DNA of 64,000 nt from Rhynchosporium graminicola (lineage: Eukaryota; Ascomycota; Leotiomycetes; Helotiales; Ploettnerulaceae), in contig FJUW01000001.1 in NCBI GenBank assembly GCA_900074885.1, positions 620,001-684,000 of the forward strand, written 5' to 3'. Below are positions 22,905 to 35,284 of this stretch, piece after piece. Numbering within the stretch: the stretch's first letter is position 1; the number at the start of each line of letters is the position of its first letter. A program made the translations under genes and the position numbers. The notes below the pieces were generated by a model that made no database searches, was not told the DNA's origin, and saw only the letters and a program-made list of their open reading frames with translations.

Positions 22905-25899
22905 ACCGCATTTAGGTCGCCGTCAGTCTGTAACATACGGATGAAACCCCTCTGGTAGCATTTACGTTGCATGGTGTTGAGGGATTTCTGTGGGGCTATT
23001 CCCTTTGATTGCATATTCGAACGATTCTTTGTTAGCATCGTTTTTCTGGGCGGGTGTATCTTTTCATCACAATGGTGTTGGCGTGTACATTCTCGGGGCG
23101 TCAAAATGTTTTTCCTCCTCAGTCGAGAGAACAATCACACATCTCTTTCATTGTTATATTTTGTTTCATCCGAATATCGTGGGGGAAATCACCGCCATAA
23201 AATGCGCGATTTTTTCTTCCTGATTTGTTTACTTTGAATTGTCTCTTCAAAATACCCTCTATAGACTGCACGATATAAGTTCTTTTTTTCCCCAGGAGGT
23301 TTGAGTTTTGGAGGAGGAGTATGGAAGAAATCGGTCTGCAAGACATGCTTCACAGCGAAAGATGCGTGCCCGCGAGCTAGCGAGCACATCACAAACATTA
23401 CAAAAGTTTCATTTGTTACAAATTTCCTATCCCTTTGAGTTCTATCCGCACGAGCAACCGAGTTCTGGCGGGGGAACAGGATGTGAAGGTAAGCAAAGAA
23501 GGTTAAAGGTTGGGCGGGGAATAGAAGTTAGCACATATTACTCATTCGTGTGTCCATGGCCACACACCTCACACTTTCTCACTGTTTTTCATGGCCGTCC
23601 GTCGGGTGGAGCGATCTGCTTGGCTTTTTCTTTGGGATTTCTTTGCCCGGGCAGGAGGCGAGTGTAAATTATGCGGATCAAGCGAACATATTTCAGGGAT
23701 CTCCCCGACATATTTGTCGAGAAAGAGTTCCGGGATCTGCGCGTTGTTGTTGTACGAGAGGGACCCCCATGCACTGCTTGTTTTGATCGTTATAGTTTTC
23801 GGTATGAGTGAGCACTGCTGCTGGCAGGCAAGCTAGAGGGGGTAGAGAGAGAAAGAGGCCTGAGAGAATGCCGTGTAATTAGAAGAGAGCTGAAATCGAC
23901 TTTTGATAATAGTAGGATGAGTGGAATGATCGATCAGTCAATCATCATATTGGCATGACGCCTATCCCAATTCCACCCGACCAAACCTGACTTTTTCTCT
24001 CGTGCTTCATCGAACTTTTGCTCTTGAAATGTGTGTGCTGGTTATGAGTGCAACCTGCAGGGACCGAAAAGAATTTGGAACGGTTCGTTGTTAATCTTCC
24101 TGTATGCGAGTTGGTGGTTTATGCAGTCTCATGGATCGGAGTCTGGGGTATGTATGCTTGTACACGTGTCGTGTGGGGGCTAGACGAAGCTGTTCGGGAT
24201 GAATGATTGAATGTAGGATTGTTTTGCTTGGTTGGAGTCTTCCTTGACCGCTTGGGACGGGCAGGGCTGATCTGTGGAGTACAGCAGGTTCCGAGTGGAG
24301 TTTCGTGCGTGATGCGGTGTCGGGATGGGAGGGAGTCTGGAAGGAATGAAGGGAAGGGAGAGAAGAGAAGAGAAAGGAAGTCGAGGTGTTTTGTGAGGTT
24401 GTAAGGAATGGGATGAGATGAGAATGGTTTTTCGTGATAGAATATGTGATGTGGCGTGTTTTGGACTTTTGAGTTTTTTAATTTCCTATTCGAGACAGAT
24501 CAATAAGCACGATCCGAATGCAGATGTCTATACTGTCACTTGAGCACCAAAGCTGGCTAAGTGCGCCGCTATGTTGCAACATTGAGCAATTTCAATGAAC
24601 CTGCTCTCTCGGGGTGGGGATCTGTTACCTATTGCTTATATCTAAAAGAAACATACGAGGCGGACCCAATTCATCACCGGCGAAGCGTGACCTTAATCTC
24701 GGGGCTAATAAGGACGAAGACATGTGAAGTGTAGGTAAAGAGTGACGACTTAGCGTCGAAGTCGCGAAAGTACTGCAGGATATTACCCGGAATCAGAGCT
24801 TAATGTCGTAAAATATTTTGATCCCTTGAATAGTTGAGAATAAGACAAATTCCTCATGTCGTTCGCCGGAGACAAATTTGCCTAGCCTCGATCGATAAAT
24901 GTCATTGACAGCGATGATGTACTTTTGAGTATCTCAACTTCCCCTGCGTGAGCGACTGGAGGTAGTTTAACTGCATCATAAGGCTCGCAAGACTGATTAG
25001 AAAGCTCACAAATGAACAACCGTCGTGATACATCAGCATCGGGTTTTCCAATCCGATGGAGACTTTTATTCAGCAAATTTGGATCTGAACATCGCGCTGA
25101 TGTATTCTTTCCTGTCAACAGAATCTAGCAAGAGAAGCTAGTGCTGGCACAAAGATAGATTTAATCTGCAATTATACACAATATAAATTCAGGAAGAAGC
25201 GCAGTTGAATTACAATATTTGGACATAAAACTAATCCTATCTCTTTCGTAGAACCGGGCGAACGATATAGATAGCGTGGCTTAATCCTATCCGCCTTCTG
25301 AATTTGCTGAATTGTGCAGCCAATGACAGTCCATGATCTGCAAGTGGGTAACAAATCATCCCAAAGCATAATTGGCCGAGAATTCCGAGATGTAGAGTCT
25401 GAAGCTGGAACAGAACCATTGTGTGAAATGCTTGTATCGTACGAAAGCCTTGCACGATGAATCATCCCCTGGTATGTCGGGCTTGGTATGATATCAGCAT
25501 TGAAAAAGAGGCTGAATATCTTAAAACACAGCGCTGTAGAATCTGCATTCGAGCCTATCTTCGTTTGTAAATAAATACTGTGTTACACGGAAAGCTTGGC
25601 GAGTCGTGGGGTTCTGTCTCCAGATTGCCAAGCTCGATTGCATTTGCCCAGCTCCGTGCAGCAAGTATTGGCGTACCAAAGAGACTCGGAGAAGAAAACT
25701 AAATAGCGAAAATGAGTTGCAGAACCGATAATTGAATATTCGTCTATACCACTAGGGGATGGTAAACTCAACGAGACGCCCAACATGTTCATCACCTGAC
25801 CGTTATCATAACAACAGCGGCTAATTACAGGTCAGCCCCACCGACCAACAACCACCAACCCGCGCCAACTGTATGGTTCTTAGTGACAATCCATCGTAA
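22905..25899. other. Intergenic region of ~3 kb without supported genes
   Basis: The left part is the kinase 3' flank, T-rich near 23,000-23,300. From 24,480 to 25,870 the DNA is AT-richer and holds broken minus-strand frames (24,882-25,118, 25,172-25,465, 25,583-25,795) that resemble exons of a degenerate gene but match no family I recognise. A 30-bp word at 24,862-24,891 resembles one at 13,866-13,895, suggesting relics of a dispersed element. Confidence 0.5.
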
Positions 25900-27966
25900 A
25901 TGAGGCGAAACAATGAGAGTAGACAGATCAATTCTCAGAGAGGAATGCCCTCATATAATTCTTTGAATAACAATCGCGACGGAGCTACCGAACCACCCAA
26001 AAAGATGACGCTTTCCGCTTCGCTCCGTCGGCGCTTCCAGTGGAAACCAGCACTTCTGATACTCACTCTCATGACGCTATGTCTTTCGCTTTTAACATAT
26101 ACTCGTGGAGAGAAGAGCGGCCATCACCAGCTGCCTGTGAAAGTAGGAAATCGTCCTAGAGTCGTATTGCGACAAGGACGTTTCGTAGGTGTTGAGCTTG
26201 AAGAAGATTATCCGCAAATCATGGATGCTTTTCTGGGCATTCCTTATGGACTCTCCACGGAGGGATTGGGGAGGTTCAAAGCACCTGTTGGTGTTAATGC
26301 TTCGGAATCAGAATTCGATGCTGGAGATTTCGGAGATAGATGTCCGTCAGGTGGTGGAAGAGGGGAGAGTGAGAATTGCTTGAATCTCAATCTTTATAGG
26401 CCGAAAAAAAAGGACACGGCTAGGAAACTACCTGTTGTGGTATATATCCATGGAGGGGCTTATAATGGTGGTATTGGAGATAGTCCATGGCAGTTGTCGC
26501 ATTTTGCCGCTTGGTCAGCTGAGCCTATGATCGCTGTCTCTTTCAGCTATCGAGTTGGTGCTCTTGGGTTTCTGCCTTCGAAATTTATGGCTACAGAGGG
26601 GCTTTTAAACGCTGGTCTGAAGGACCAAGAACTGTTGTTGGAATGGGTTCAGGAGAATATTGCTGCGTTTGGAGGTGATCCTGAGAATGTAACTCTCATG
26701 GGAGTTAGTGCAGGTGCTCACTCAGTACGTTGATAGCTCCTTCTGAACACATGCTCCAGGCTATTTTGATTTTTTGGGACATATTCATTACTGACATCTC
26801 CAGATCGGTCATCACCTTCTTCACAACACCGACAAACCACCTCCATTCGCGAAGGTAATTCTCGAATCGGGAGCCGCCACTGCAAGAGCAGTTTATACCT
26901 CCTCCAACCCACTCCATGAGAAGCAGTTCAAAGCATTCCTTGTCGAGCTAGGCTGTGCTTCCGTACCTGATAAGCGTCTCCTCACCACTCTCCGTAGCTA
27001 CAGCACGTACAAGATCAGTTCCGCCTCAGGAAAAATCTTCAACCGGTTCAACCCTTCCATGCAATGGCCTTTTCAAGTAAGTACTCTCTGCACTTGAACT
27101 TTCTAAGATCTGGGGTTTATAATCGGATGCTTTTTTCTGATCCCGAGACATTCCATTTCTGCCATACTAAAGATTTGATTCAGCCCGTAATCGACGGCCC
27201 AGGAGGCATGATACCCATCCGCCCGATCGACGCCTGGAAAGCCGGGAAATGGCACAACGTCTCCATCCTAACCGGCTACAACACCAACGAAGGCAGCACA
27301 TTCGTTCCCACCTCAGGCCAGAACAACAAAGACTTCACGAAATTCTTCAAGACTCTTCTCCCTGGGTTCCGAAAGCGCGATATCGCGGTCTTACAAGATG
27401 TCTATTCCGATCCTGCGACAGACAGCCATTCGAAATACGTGGAGAAGAGACCTGGTTTCGGGGCGCAGTTCAGCCGTATGGAGCAGGCGTATGGACATTT
27501 CGCTTACATTGCCCCGGTGCGACAGACAGTGCACTATGCGGCTACAGGGACCGCGCCGGTTTATCTATATCATTTCGCGGCAGAGAGTAGTGCGATAGGT
27601 GCTGCACACGGTGATCATATCCCTTTTGTGATGCATACGCCTGGCGTGAAGGATGAGAGTCCGACTGTGAAGGACATCTCGGGACATATGCATGCGTATT
27701 GGACTAGTTTCATTACCAGCGGTGATCCAAATGCTGTTCCGGGCAGGTATAAGGAGAGGAGGAAGTGGCCGAGGTATGAGAGGGCGGGAGGAGAGGACGG
27801 AAAGGGAAGGAAGGGAGGAGACGGGCGGTTGTTGGTTTTTGGGGAGGGGAATGATGAGGTTGCTGGCGGGAGGGAGAAAGGTGTTGTGGTGCAGTTGAAG
27901 GATGACGGATTTGCGGCTGAGGAATCGGAGTTCTGGTGGAACAGGACTGAGTTATTTGAGTTTTGA
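25900..27966 (+). CDS. Type-B carboxylesterase with N-terminal membrane anchor, 626 aa
   Basis: Exons 25900-26724, 26804-27076, 27184-27966. An N-terminal basic cytosolic segment (RRRFQWK) precedes one hydrophobic helix at about 50-67, giving a type II signal anchor rather than a cleaved signal peptide. The alpha/beta-hydrolase domain follows, with FLGIPYG, the oxyanion-hole motif YIHGGAYNGG, the nucleophile elbow GVSAG (Ser270), the acid in NTNEGS (Glu402) and the base in AAHGDHIPF (His508). All three catalytic residues are present. Family members hydrolyse carboxylic esters; fungal ones act on feruloyl or lipid esters or xenobiotics, and the substrate here is unknown. A Gly/Lys/Arg/Glu-rich insertion near the C-terminus (about 559-600) is unusual. 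It converges with the helicase gene ending at 28,174, only 207 bp away. Confidence 0.9.
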
Positions 27967-28173
27967 GTGCTTGGTCATGTTCTTATAATGTAAGATCAAT
28001 GAAACACAACTCACATTTATCAAGTTCTCTTCAGACGAATAGGCACGTAATTGGTTTTCTTGCGAGACCAGGGAGATCTGTTTCAATGTCCGCCTGATCG
28101 AGATTTCGAACGTGACAAAACACCTTGTAGTGCCAAATCCGAAAACCCGAAAGGTAGTCTAGAAACTCATGAT

Positions 28174-30305
28174 TCAGCCTATCTTGTAAAACTCCGGAGC
28201 GTACTCCGTTAACCACCCCTTCTCAATCTTCGTCACATCTTTAATGAAGGTCTTACTCCCCGTCTCCATAACCTCATGGAAAACTACCCAGTCTGCCTTC
28301 CGATTAAATATCAAAGAACTCGGATGAGCATGCAAGATCGTACCTCCAGCTACATTCCTAAATGTGCCATCAGGCTGCATCTTCGCCGCATGAGCAAAGA
28401 AGCCCGTCGTCAGACATCGTCGAATCTGCTCGCCTTTCGACGGCCCATCGACAGCAAGGGGTGTTTTGTTCGCGTTATTCGAGAGAGTTTCGTCAACGAC
28501 GATGCCGAAACGTTCGAGGTAGCGCTTTAGTTGGGCGCGGATACTGACTGCCCTAGTCATGGATTTGAAATTGATGTAATTGTCATGGCAGAAACGAGCT
28601 TCTTTCTTGCCTTTACTAACAAAAGCCTGGTAGACGTTCAAGAGCGTGATGTGATCCCCTTCTTCGACGGCGAATTTGCGGCGTGCGGTCTCCATGCGCT
28701 TCTTCTCGCCGTCGTGGAACCATATACTACCACCTAAACTCGTCATGGCGGCTATACTTAGTATTTCGCTGAGACAGCCGAATGAAGGCGCGGAGAGAAG
28801 CGTCTTTGCCATCATAGGCTCGACTGCTAATTCCGCCATTCTAACGCCGAGGGGTTTCGTCAATTTGGCATAATCGTCTAGCGCGCCTAACGAGTAGAGG
28901 AGTTCGAGAGCGCGGATAACTAATTCGGCAGGAGGTGAGGTGATGAAGTCAAAGCGGGCGATATTGTCGATTCCAAGGGCTTTAAGTTGCAAGATAACGG
29001 GTGCGAGATTCGATCGCTGAATCTCGGGTACGGTGGCTGCTTCTAGGGCTTGGAAATTGGCTTCGGTGTAGAGACGGTAGCATTTTCCGGGCTTGGTTCG
29101 GCCTGCTCGTCCGGCTCGCTGGGTGGCGGATGCTTTGGAGACTGCTGTGGCTGTAAGGGTTTCGATTCCTGTGAGGGGATTGTAGGCGCGGAGTTTTACA
29201 AAGCCAGTGTCTACGACGTATACGATTCCATCTATAGTAACGGAAGCTTCGGCAATGTTCGTAGAGAATATAACTTTCCTGGTGTATTCAGGTGCGTCCT
29301 CAAAGACGTACATTTGCTGCTCGGTTGACAGTCCAGCGTATAGTGGAAGTGCCATGATCGTGTGCGATCTGGGGTGAAGTTCGGCTGCTCGCTCTGAGAT
29401 GGACTGGACAGCTGAGTCAATCTCTTCTCTTCCTGTGAGGAAGACCAGTATGTCGCCTTCTGGCTCTTTGGTGTGTATGTCGAATACTGTCTGAATAACT
29501 TTCTCGAGGTAATTCTCAGCAGGAGCTTCGAGATACAAGACATCAACTGGATACATGCGGCCCTCTAGATTGATGATACGACCAACATTACCGCCAAACC
29601 CAGTATCTTTAGCTTTCGAACTCCCTGCTATCAGGTCATCCAAAGTTATCGCATCCGAGCTTGAAGGCTTGGGCTGCGATTCTGCATCGCCAATGAAGAA
29701 CTTCAAAAAATCTTCAGCCTGAAGCGTAGCACTCGAGATAATGATTCTCAGATCCTTTGGTCGCCTCTTCAATATCTTCCTTAGTACGCCAAGAAGAATA
29801 TCGGTACTAAGAGACCGCTCATGTGCTTCGTCAACCATGATCACGGAGTACCGCGAGAGCAGGGGATCAACGAGAGCCTCTCTTAGAAGCAAACCATCAG
29901 TGAGAAATTTGACGCGGGTAGCCGAGGAACTGACATCTTCGAAACGAATCGAATAGCCGACTTCCTTGCCAACCTCACAGCCAAATTCTTCTGCTACTCT
30001 GACGGCGACCGTAGTCGCTGCAACTCGACGAGGCTGAAGAATATTAGCGTCAATCTAAGACTTTGGTGGGAATTTGGACATGCCTGCGTCACAGCAATAA
30101 TCCTGCCCTCGGAACACCAACCTGCCCTTTCGAGATACTGTGGAATCTGGGTTGTTTTCCCGGAACCCGTCTGGCCGACGACAATAGTGACAGGATACGT
30201 CTCAATGAGGTAGAGCAGGCTTTCCCGGTGCCTCGCAATCGGGAGAAGAGAAGCTGGTTTGTGCAGGGAAGGGATGAAATTGGCAGCGAGGTCGAATTCC
30301 GCCAT
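28174..30305 (-). CDS. DHX35: DEAH-box RNA helicase, DHX35-like, 693 aa
   Basis: Exons 30305-30084 and 30033-28174. Motifs: I GQTGSGKT (44-51), Ia TQPRRVAA (across the intron), II DEAH (142-145), III SAT, then [21 protein letters not shown], and [22 protein letters not shown]2 and OB-fold domains follow ([18 protein letters not shown] through [12 protein letters not shown]). The short N-terminus ([19 protein letters not shown]), with no extra domain, fits DHX35 rather than Prp2, Prp16, Prp22 or Prp43. DHX35 is a spliceosome-associated helicase, absent from budding yeast and present in many filamentous fungi. The single 50-nt intron reads CAG|GCATGT at the donor and CTTCAG at the acceptor, so it appears to be a GC-AG intron. 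The start is the first ATG; an upstream GTG is not used. Confidence 0.92.
30034..30083 (-). other. Apparent GC-AG intron in the DHX35-like gene
   Basis: Joining at CAG|GCATGT and CTTCAG|CCT restores the invariant TQPRRVAAT helicase block in frame, and no GT donor nearby does so. The donor matches the usual consensus except for C at position 2, as is typical of functional GC-AG introns. Confidence 0.8.
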
Positions 30306-31472
30306 TTCGGGTAATGTCACATGCTGAGGTCAAGATTGTATGCTGAGCGAAGTAAATTCTTGCTTCTTGTGAGATGGAATGGCACGAGGCTGGATGGAAA
30401 GGCTGAGACTTGTAGATGTACATGCACCCAGCTAGGTACCGGTCGACATGGAATCGATTGTTCGTGTAATGAGGCCACAAGGCACACACATATAGCATAC
30501 CAAATACATCCACATGCCGCTCTTATTCGCTTAAGCATTGACTTTGTGAAATCGTGAAGTAGCGGCAGGGGCCTATTCTAGCACTTTTATAATAACAAAA
30601 CTACGTTTGACAAATAATTGAAAAAGATAACCCCATCGCGTACTATCAGGTTTAAATAATCGAATGCTTTACTGAACAATTAAATAGCGTGTAAGGTAGT
30701 AGGTTTAAGGAGGAAAACAAGTATTAAAGGGGGTATACCTAATCTCGCTTGATTTATCGCGATAAAGTAGCATGCCTGTGCTTTCATGCCTGATACAGGG
30801 CCTTGTAGCCTCATGGCCGAATAGTCGATTCCGGTAGACAGACAGGTGGACGGACATGATATGCAAATACATGCAAATACATGCATGCCTCAGCCCGCAC
30901 GTTCGTTGCCGTTGTCGTCTGAGCGCTCCGAGGCTTTTCACAACGGGATTATCAATTTGTCATGTACGGGTGAGGTATAAACCACCAAATGCGCCTCGTT
31001 TATCGTGATTGTTATTCAAGGCTTCACGGCCTCAACTCACATCAAGACTGAGAACTCCTCTGAAGGTTTAATTCCTGCGGGGGAAATGAGACAGGTCTCG
31101 GCGGGAGGGAAGCAGGAAAACGAGCGAATGAGCTGCCTCTTTCGTCTGGTAGGTAGGTGGGCCATGAAAATAATGCAATCGATATTGCGCCGTCAGAAGC
31201 AGCCAACAGCGGCTCAATTTGTCTTTAGGGCTGCCAATCAATCAAGAGTTGCCAGAGGCTCATTCACATAAGTCAAGTCGCCTTGAGGCAAAACTTATGT
31301 GTCTGTTTGTTTGTTTTTTTGTTTGTTTATCCAATCATTTATTATTGACCTTCCTTACGCCTTTGCAGGAAGTTGGGATAGGAACGGAGGGGAAGACACA
31401 TGGGAACTTTAGTTGGCTACAGAAAGATTTACGAGTAGAGTACTAATGGCGAGTCCAATTTGCAATGCCAAA

Positions 31473-31499
31473 GGCAGGCAGGCAGGCAGGCAGGCAGGC
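31473..31499. repeat. (GGCA)n microsatellite
   Basis: Nearly seven perfect tandem GGCA units. A second GGCA array lies 250 bp away at 31,749-31,770. Confidence 0.9.
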
Positions 31500-31748
31500 T
31501 CATCTCAGGCTTACGGAGGGAGGGCAGAGCTACACTTACTGCTAGCAGCACAATACAAAGAGATATGCAGCAGCACAGGGCATGACAGGGAGGGGCTTGC
31601 ACGCGTGCACATGTCCGAGATTCCGCGTACCTGGAGCTTGTCCTTTTGCGGTCTAGCTCAGGTTCCTCCAGCAGCCAAGCGATATTAGTTAGTTCAGGGG
31701 TAGGTATATCGCAATTCGCGCCTCTTTCAAGCCTCGTGCGGAAAGGCG

Positions 31749-31770
31749 GGCAGGCAGGCAGGCAGGCAGG
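31749..31770. repeat. Second (GGCA)n microsatellite
   Basis: About five tandem units of the same tetranucleotide as the array at 31,473-31,499, in the same orientation. Confidence 0.88.
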
Positions 31771-31800
31771 AATCGAAGAATACCGTTGAGGAGCATGCAT

Positions 31801-31842
31801 GCATATACATATATACATATATCATATATATATATATATGCA
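31801..31842. repeat. AT-rich (TA)n/(CATATA) tract
   Basis: Alternating ATGC, ACAT and TATA words ending in a (TA)n run. It is a highly flexible, cruciform-prone sequence. Confidence 0.8.
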
Positions 31843-31880
31843 TGACTTGCCAAAATCACTGCTGTTGTGCTCCTCCAAAT

Positions 31881-31908
31881 GAGTGATGAGTGATGAGTGA
31901 TGAGTGAT
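31881..31908. repeat. Four perfect 7-bp tandem repeats (GAGTGAT)
   Basis: Four exact heptanucleotide copies, probably a young slippage array. Confidence 0.92.
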
Positions 31909-32204
31909 CAATTGTCCGAAGCGTATTATTGTATCACTGTCGAACTCAGATAGAGAGGGACGACTACTGTACTTACTTTCATTCCAGACGTATTCAGTAG
32001 AGTGATTCGAGGGAGGGATGGATGGGATGGGATCCGATTAAACTCCAGCTCTTGTTGTTGTCCTCATCGTGAAACCTTCGCGGACCTTGTAGCTCATTTC
32101 GCCGGCCATTCCCTAAGGGTTCCCAGAGCCCCAGCCCGTCCTGTCCTGGTCCACATTTAAGCCCATCTCGGCCAATCCCGACTCTGCCCACCAAACTCGG
32201 ACCA

Positions 32205-32233
32205 ATCCTATCCTATCCTATCCTATCCTATCC
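32205..32233. repeat. (ATCCT)n pentanucleotide array
   Basis: Nearly six tandem copies, upstream of the gene at 33,070. Confidence 0.9.
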
Positions 32234-32590
32234 ATCCCTCCTTGTTCTTTCGCTTGCTCCCCTCCCCACCGCAAGGGCATACAGGCAGGTCTGGCCGCTG
32301 CCAGCCAGCCAATCTGGTTGGTCCTGTCGTCTTCGTCCATTCATCGTCCATTCATCGTCCGATCCCATTTCCCACTACCAATCTAATCTCGTCCCACATC
32401 TCTCTCATGCACGCACTCACGCACTCACTCACTCACTCACTGCCTCTCTCTCCTTTTCCCGCAGTCATCAACAGCAGACCAAGCAGCAGCTTCACCAACC
32501 TCATATCGCCCGCCTCACCTCTCTGCTGCTTGTCCACGATCGACCCTTCCTGTCTGCCAGTTCAGACCAGTCACTCCTTTCGGTCATCGC

Positions 32591-32660
32591 ATCACATCAC
32601 ATCACATCACATCACATCACATCACATCCCATCCCATCCCATCCCATCGCATCGCATCGA
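32591..32660. repeat. Composite pentanucleotide array ATCAC/ATCCC/ATCGC
   Basis: Seven ATCAC units run directly into four ATCCC units and then ATCGC units, all in one 5-bp register. Such stepwise variants suggest repeated point change followed by expansion. It lies in the probable leader of the gene at 33,070. Confidence 0.92.
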
Positions 32661-33069
32661 ACTGCTCGCTGGCTCGCTCGCTCTATCCTCTGCTCATCAT
32701 CTTCTCACCCGAGTCTCTCATTCGAGCCTTCGAGTATCCCTCTGATCTTCATCGCCAATCGTATTGTGTTGTGTTAGTCTTGTCTTGTCTTGTGCTGGTT
32801 GTGCATTGCTTTTTCCCGCATCTTCTTAACCTGTGGTTTGAAGTCGTTTCAATATCACTCCTCCGCCATATCCACGAAACAATAATTCATCAATACGCTT
32901 CCAGCCGAGATCGGAATTGCTTCTTACTCCAAACGACACTCGAAACGGTCACTCCTTCCTCCTCGGCTTGCCATCTGTGCAAAACCCGGTCCCACTCCCA
33001 TTTTCTTAGATCGAACATCTGCATTCCATTCCCGACCAGGCGGCGCCGTCGCCCGCTGTATTATTTGCC

Positions 33070-35284
33070 ATGGACAACAATGGTCTATCTAATATTCCTA
33101 GACGAGGACCACGGATACCACTCAAGTCATCACTTATGGGCAGGATGGAAGCTGTCATGAAGATTGCCGTTCCGAACAGAGCTGTAGCACCGCGAGCTGA
33201 TTCGGCCTCCTCATCAGATACAGCTGGCAGCTGCGGTGCAAATGCTTGCGAGAAACCTGTCAGCGACTCGACCTTTTCGCTACCTATCATTCTCGGCATT
33301 GTGTAAGTGCTCTCCTGCGGCACCTGAGATGGATCGCGTTCTAATCATTGCTGTAGTATCCCAGTAGTCAGTGCATCAATACTTTTTATAATCCTTCATC
33401 GTCGTCATGTTCGGAAGCAAAGAGAGGAGGATGCAAATGACCGACACGCGTCAATGGACTTTGGTCTGGGGAATGTGCCACAGTCAGGAAGAGTCAAGCG
33501 AGTACCTGCAGCTGGGATGGATATTGGAGATGAGAAACCTGGCCAAAGTAAACGACAAATGTCAATGGATATGGGATTGCAAAGCCCATACCTACTTCCA
33601 CCCGGACTCCAAGATTCGCGAGAATCCATTCATTCAATGTCAAGGACTACTCTCGAACAAGACGATCCCTACCGACCCGTAAAGGAATACTACCCTGCCG
33701 ACGGCGTCTCTGTGCGATCGCAATCGAAGCAAGGTTCCTCGATCTACACTGGCTCAAGTGCTGCTCCTTCCAGATTTCAAGAACTCGGAACAACTGAACT
33801 GCTCCCAAACGCTGGACAGATGCCCCGAAGCTCTCCCCCAGCTGTATCATTTCCCCCACGTCAAAACTCTCTGCCGCAGAGCAATGCTTCGATGAGCCCC
33901 ACCATTGGTGTTCACTCTAACAGCTTTCCCCTTCCACCAATGCTCGCCGAACCTGCTCAGGCTCATAGTGGTGTGCAGCGGAAGGGCCTTCCAAACAGCC
34001 CTAACCCTGGCCAGAGTGGTGCCGGTGATAACGGATCCTTTGCCAGCAATGTCCCTTACGGTGCCGGGAGCACAGCTCGTCAGCCTCTGGCACCTGCCGG
34101 TAATACGCTTCCGTCCAATCCTCGACCTGAACGTAAAGACTCCATGCCAGCCCAACCACGAGCACAACACGCAATTGTGGAAGATGCCAACGAATATGGC
34201 GAAGGTTTCCAGATTACTCCCCCATCTCCTGACCATGGATATGCCGATACCATGCGTGGTCAGAGATATTCTATGGATGTTCCCCCTGAGCAATTTGTTC
34301 AAGCTGGATTGGGCGCCCCCGGTTTCGATGCAAAGCGATTGTCAATGGGTTTCCGACCTTTGCCTCCTAACGCTGTTACTGAAACGGATGACCCCGAACT
34401 CAGAGCGAACAGGATTCGTTCGTTCTATAAAGAGTACTTCGATGATTCCAAGCCAGCTCCACAGGGACAATACTATGAAGACTATGACGAGAATTATCAC
34501 GGTGATAATGCATACTATGATCCAGACTCCAATGCATTTGTAATGCCATATGCTGAGCCTGTCACACGACGAGCCATGACACCACCTCCGCGTGGACCAC
34601 CTAGATATCAAGGACAGGGTCAACCTCGTGGACGGCAAGGCTCGATTGGAGCAATGAGCTCGGGTGGGATGAGTATGGGCGGAATGCGTGGACCTCCTCC
34701 TGGACCAAGAGCACATTCCTCAGCGTCTGGCCGTATGGGCCCTCCAGGCAAGCGTCCTCTACCACCACCAGCGGCCCTGAGCACTTTGCCTACTCCTTCC
34801 AAGCTTAAAGACGACTCATTTGCCTACATGGCTGATATTGATTTCGCCCCTCCTTCTACCTACCGAGATCGTGTTGCGGGCCGATCAGAGAGCCCACTCG
34901 GTGAAAGACGTCCATATTCCCCAATGGTACCGGCATTTGCTCCTGTAGTGAGTGCGTTCGATGAGCTGGCACCAATTCCAAGCCCGTAAGTTTTGCCCTT
35001 GAAAGAAGACGCCATCGTACTAACACCCGGGTAGACATACGCTGAGAAATTCCAAAACTTTCACCTCGTTGGACTTCGCGGCCCCAAGGAAATTCAGAGA
35101 CCCCGAAAACATGAGTGATGCCGGTAGCATTCGAAGCAATCGAAGCGGGATCTCCACAACACAGCTCGGTGCCATTCGCAATGGAGCATACCGTGTGAGC
35201 CGACTTCCAAAAGATGTCGTTTTCACCAAAGATGATCTTGCAAGCACTCTCAAGCCTTCATGGGGTATGCGACCGGGTGCTTAG
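33070..35284 (+). CDS. Uncharacterised single-pass membrane protein with long Pro-rich tail, 703 aa
   Basis: Exons 33070-33302, 33357-34985, 35035-35284. A short N-terminal region of about 68 residues with two cysteines (GSCGANACEKP) is followed by one transmembrane helix at about 70-91, whose codons span the first intron, and a basic stop-transfer stretch (HRRHVRKQR). The long C-terminal tail is Ser/Pro/Gly-rich and disordered, with Tyr/Asp clusters (YYEDYDENYH) and Met/Gly-rich repeats. It closes with a conserved-looking block (MSDAGSIRSNRSGIS, then NGAYRVSRLPKDVVFTKDDL). The extreme end reads like a conserved fungal module I have seen only in hypothetical proteins. No signal peptide is seen, so the orientation is inferred from the positive-inside rule. 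The start has a good context (GCCATGG). A plasma-membrane sensor or scaffold role is speculation. Confidence 0.8.

Larger units (their letters stand above)
30306..33069. other. Intergenic region rich in microsatellites
   Basis: About 2.8 kb without a supported gene. The left part is the helicase promoter. From about 31,470 it holds many simple repeats (GGCA, AT, GAGTGAT, ATCCT, CACT and pentanucleotide arrays). The last ~800 bp are pyrimidine-rich and probably form the promoter and long leader of the membrane-protein gene at 33,070. Frames seen inside the repeats are artefacts of low complexity. Confidence 0.6.

Noticed and set aside
32242..32745. 167-codon plus-strand frame rich in Ser/His
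   Set aside because: It runs through CACT and ATCAC/ATCCC arrays and owes its length to repeat composition; no domain, no splice context.
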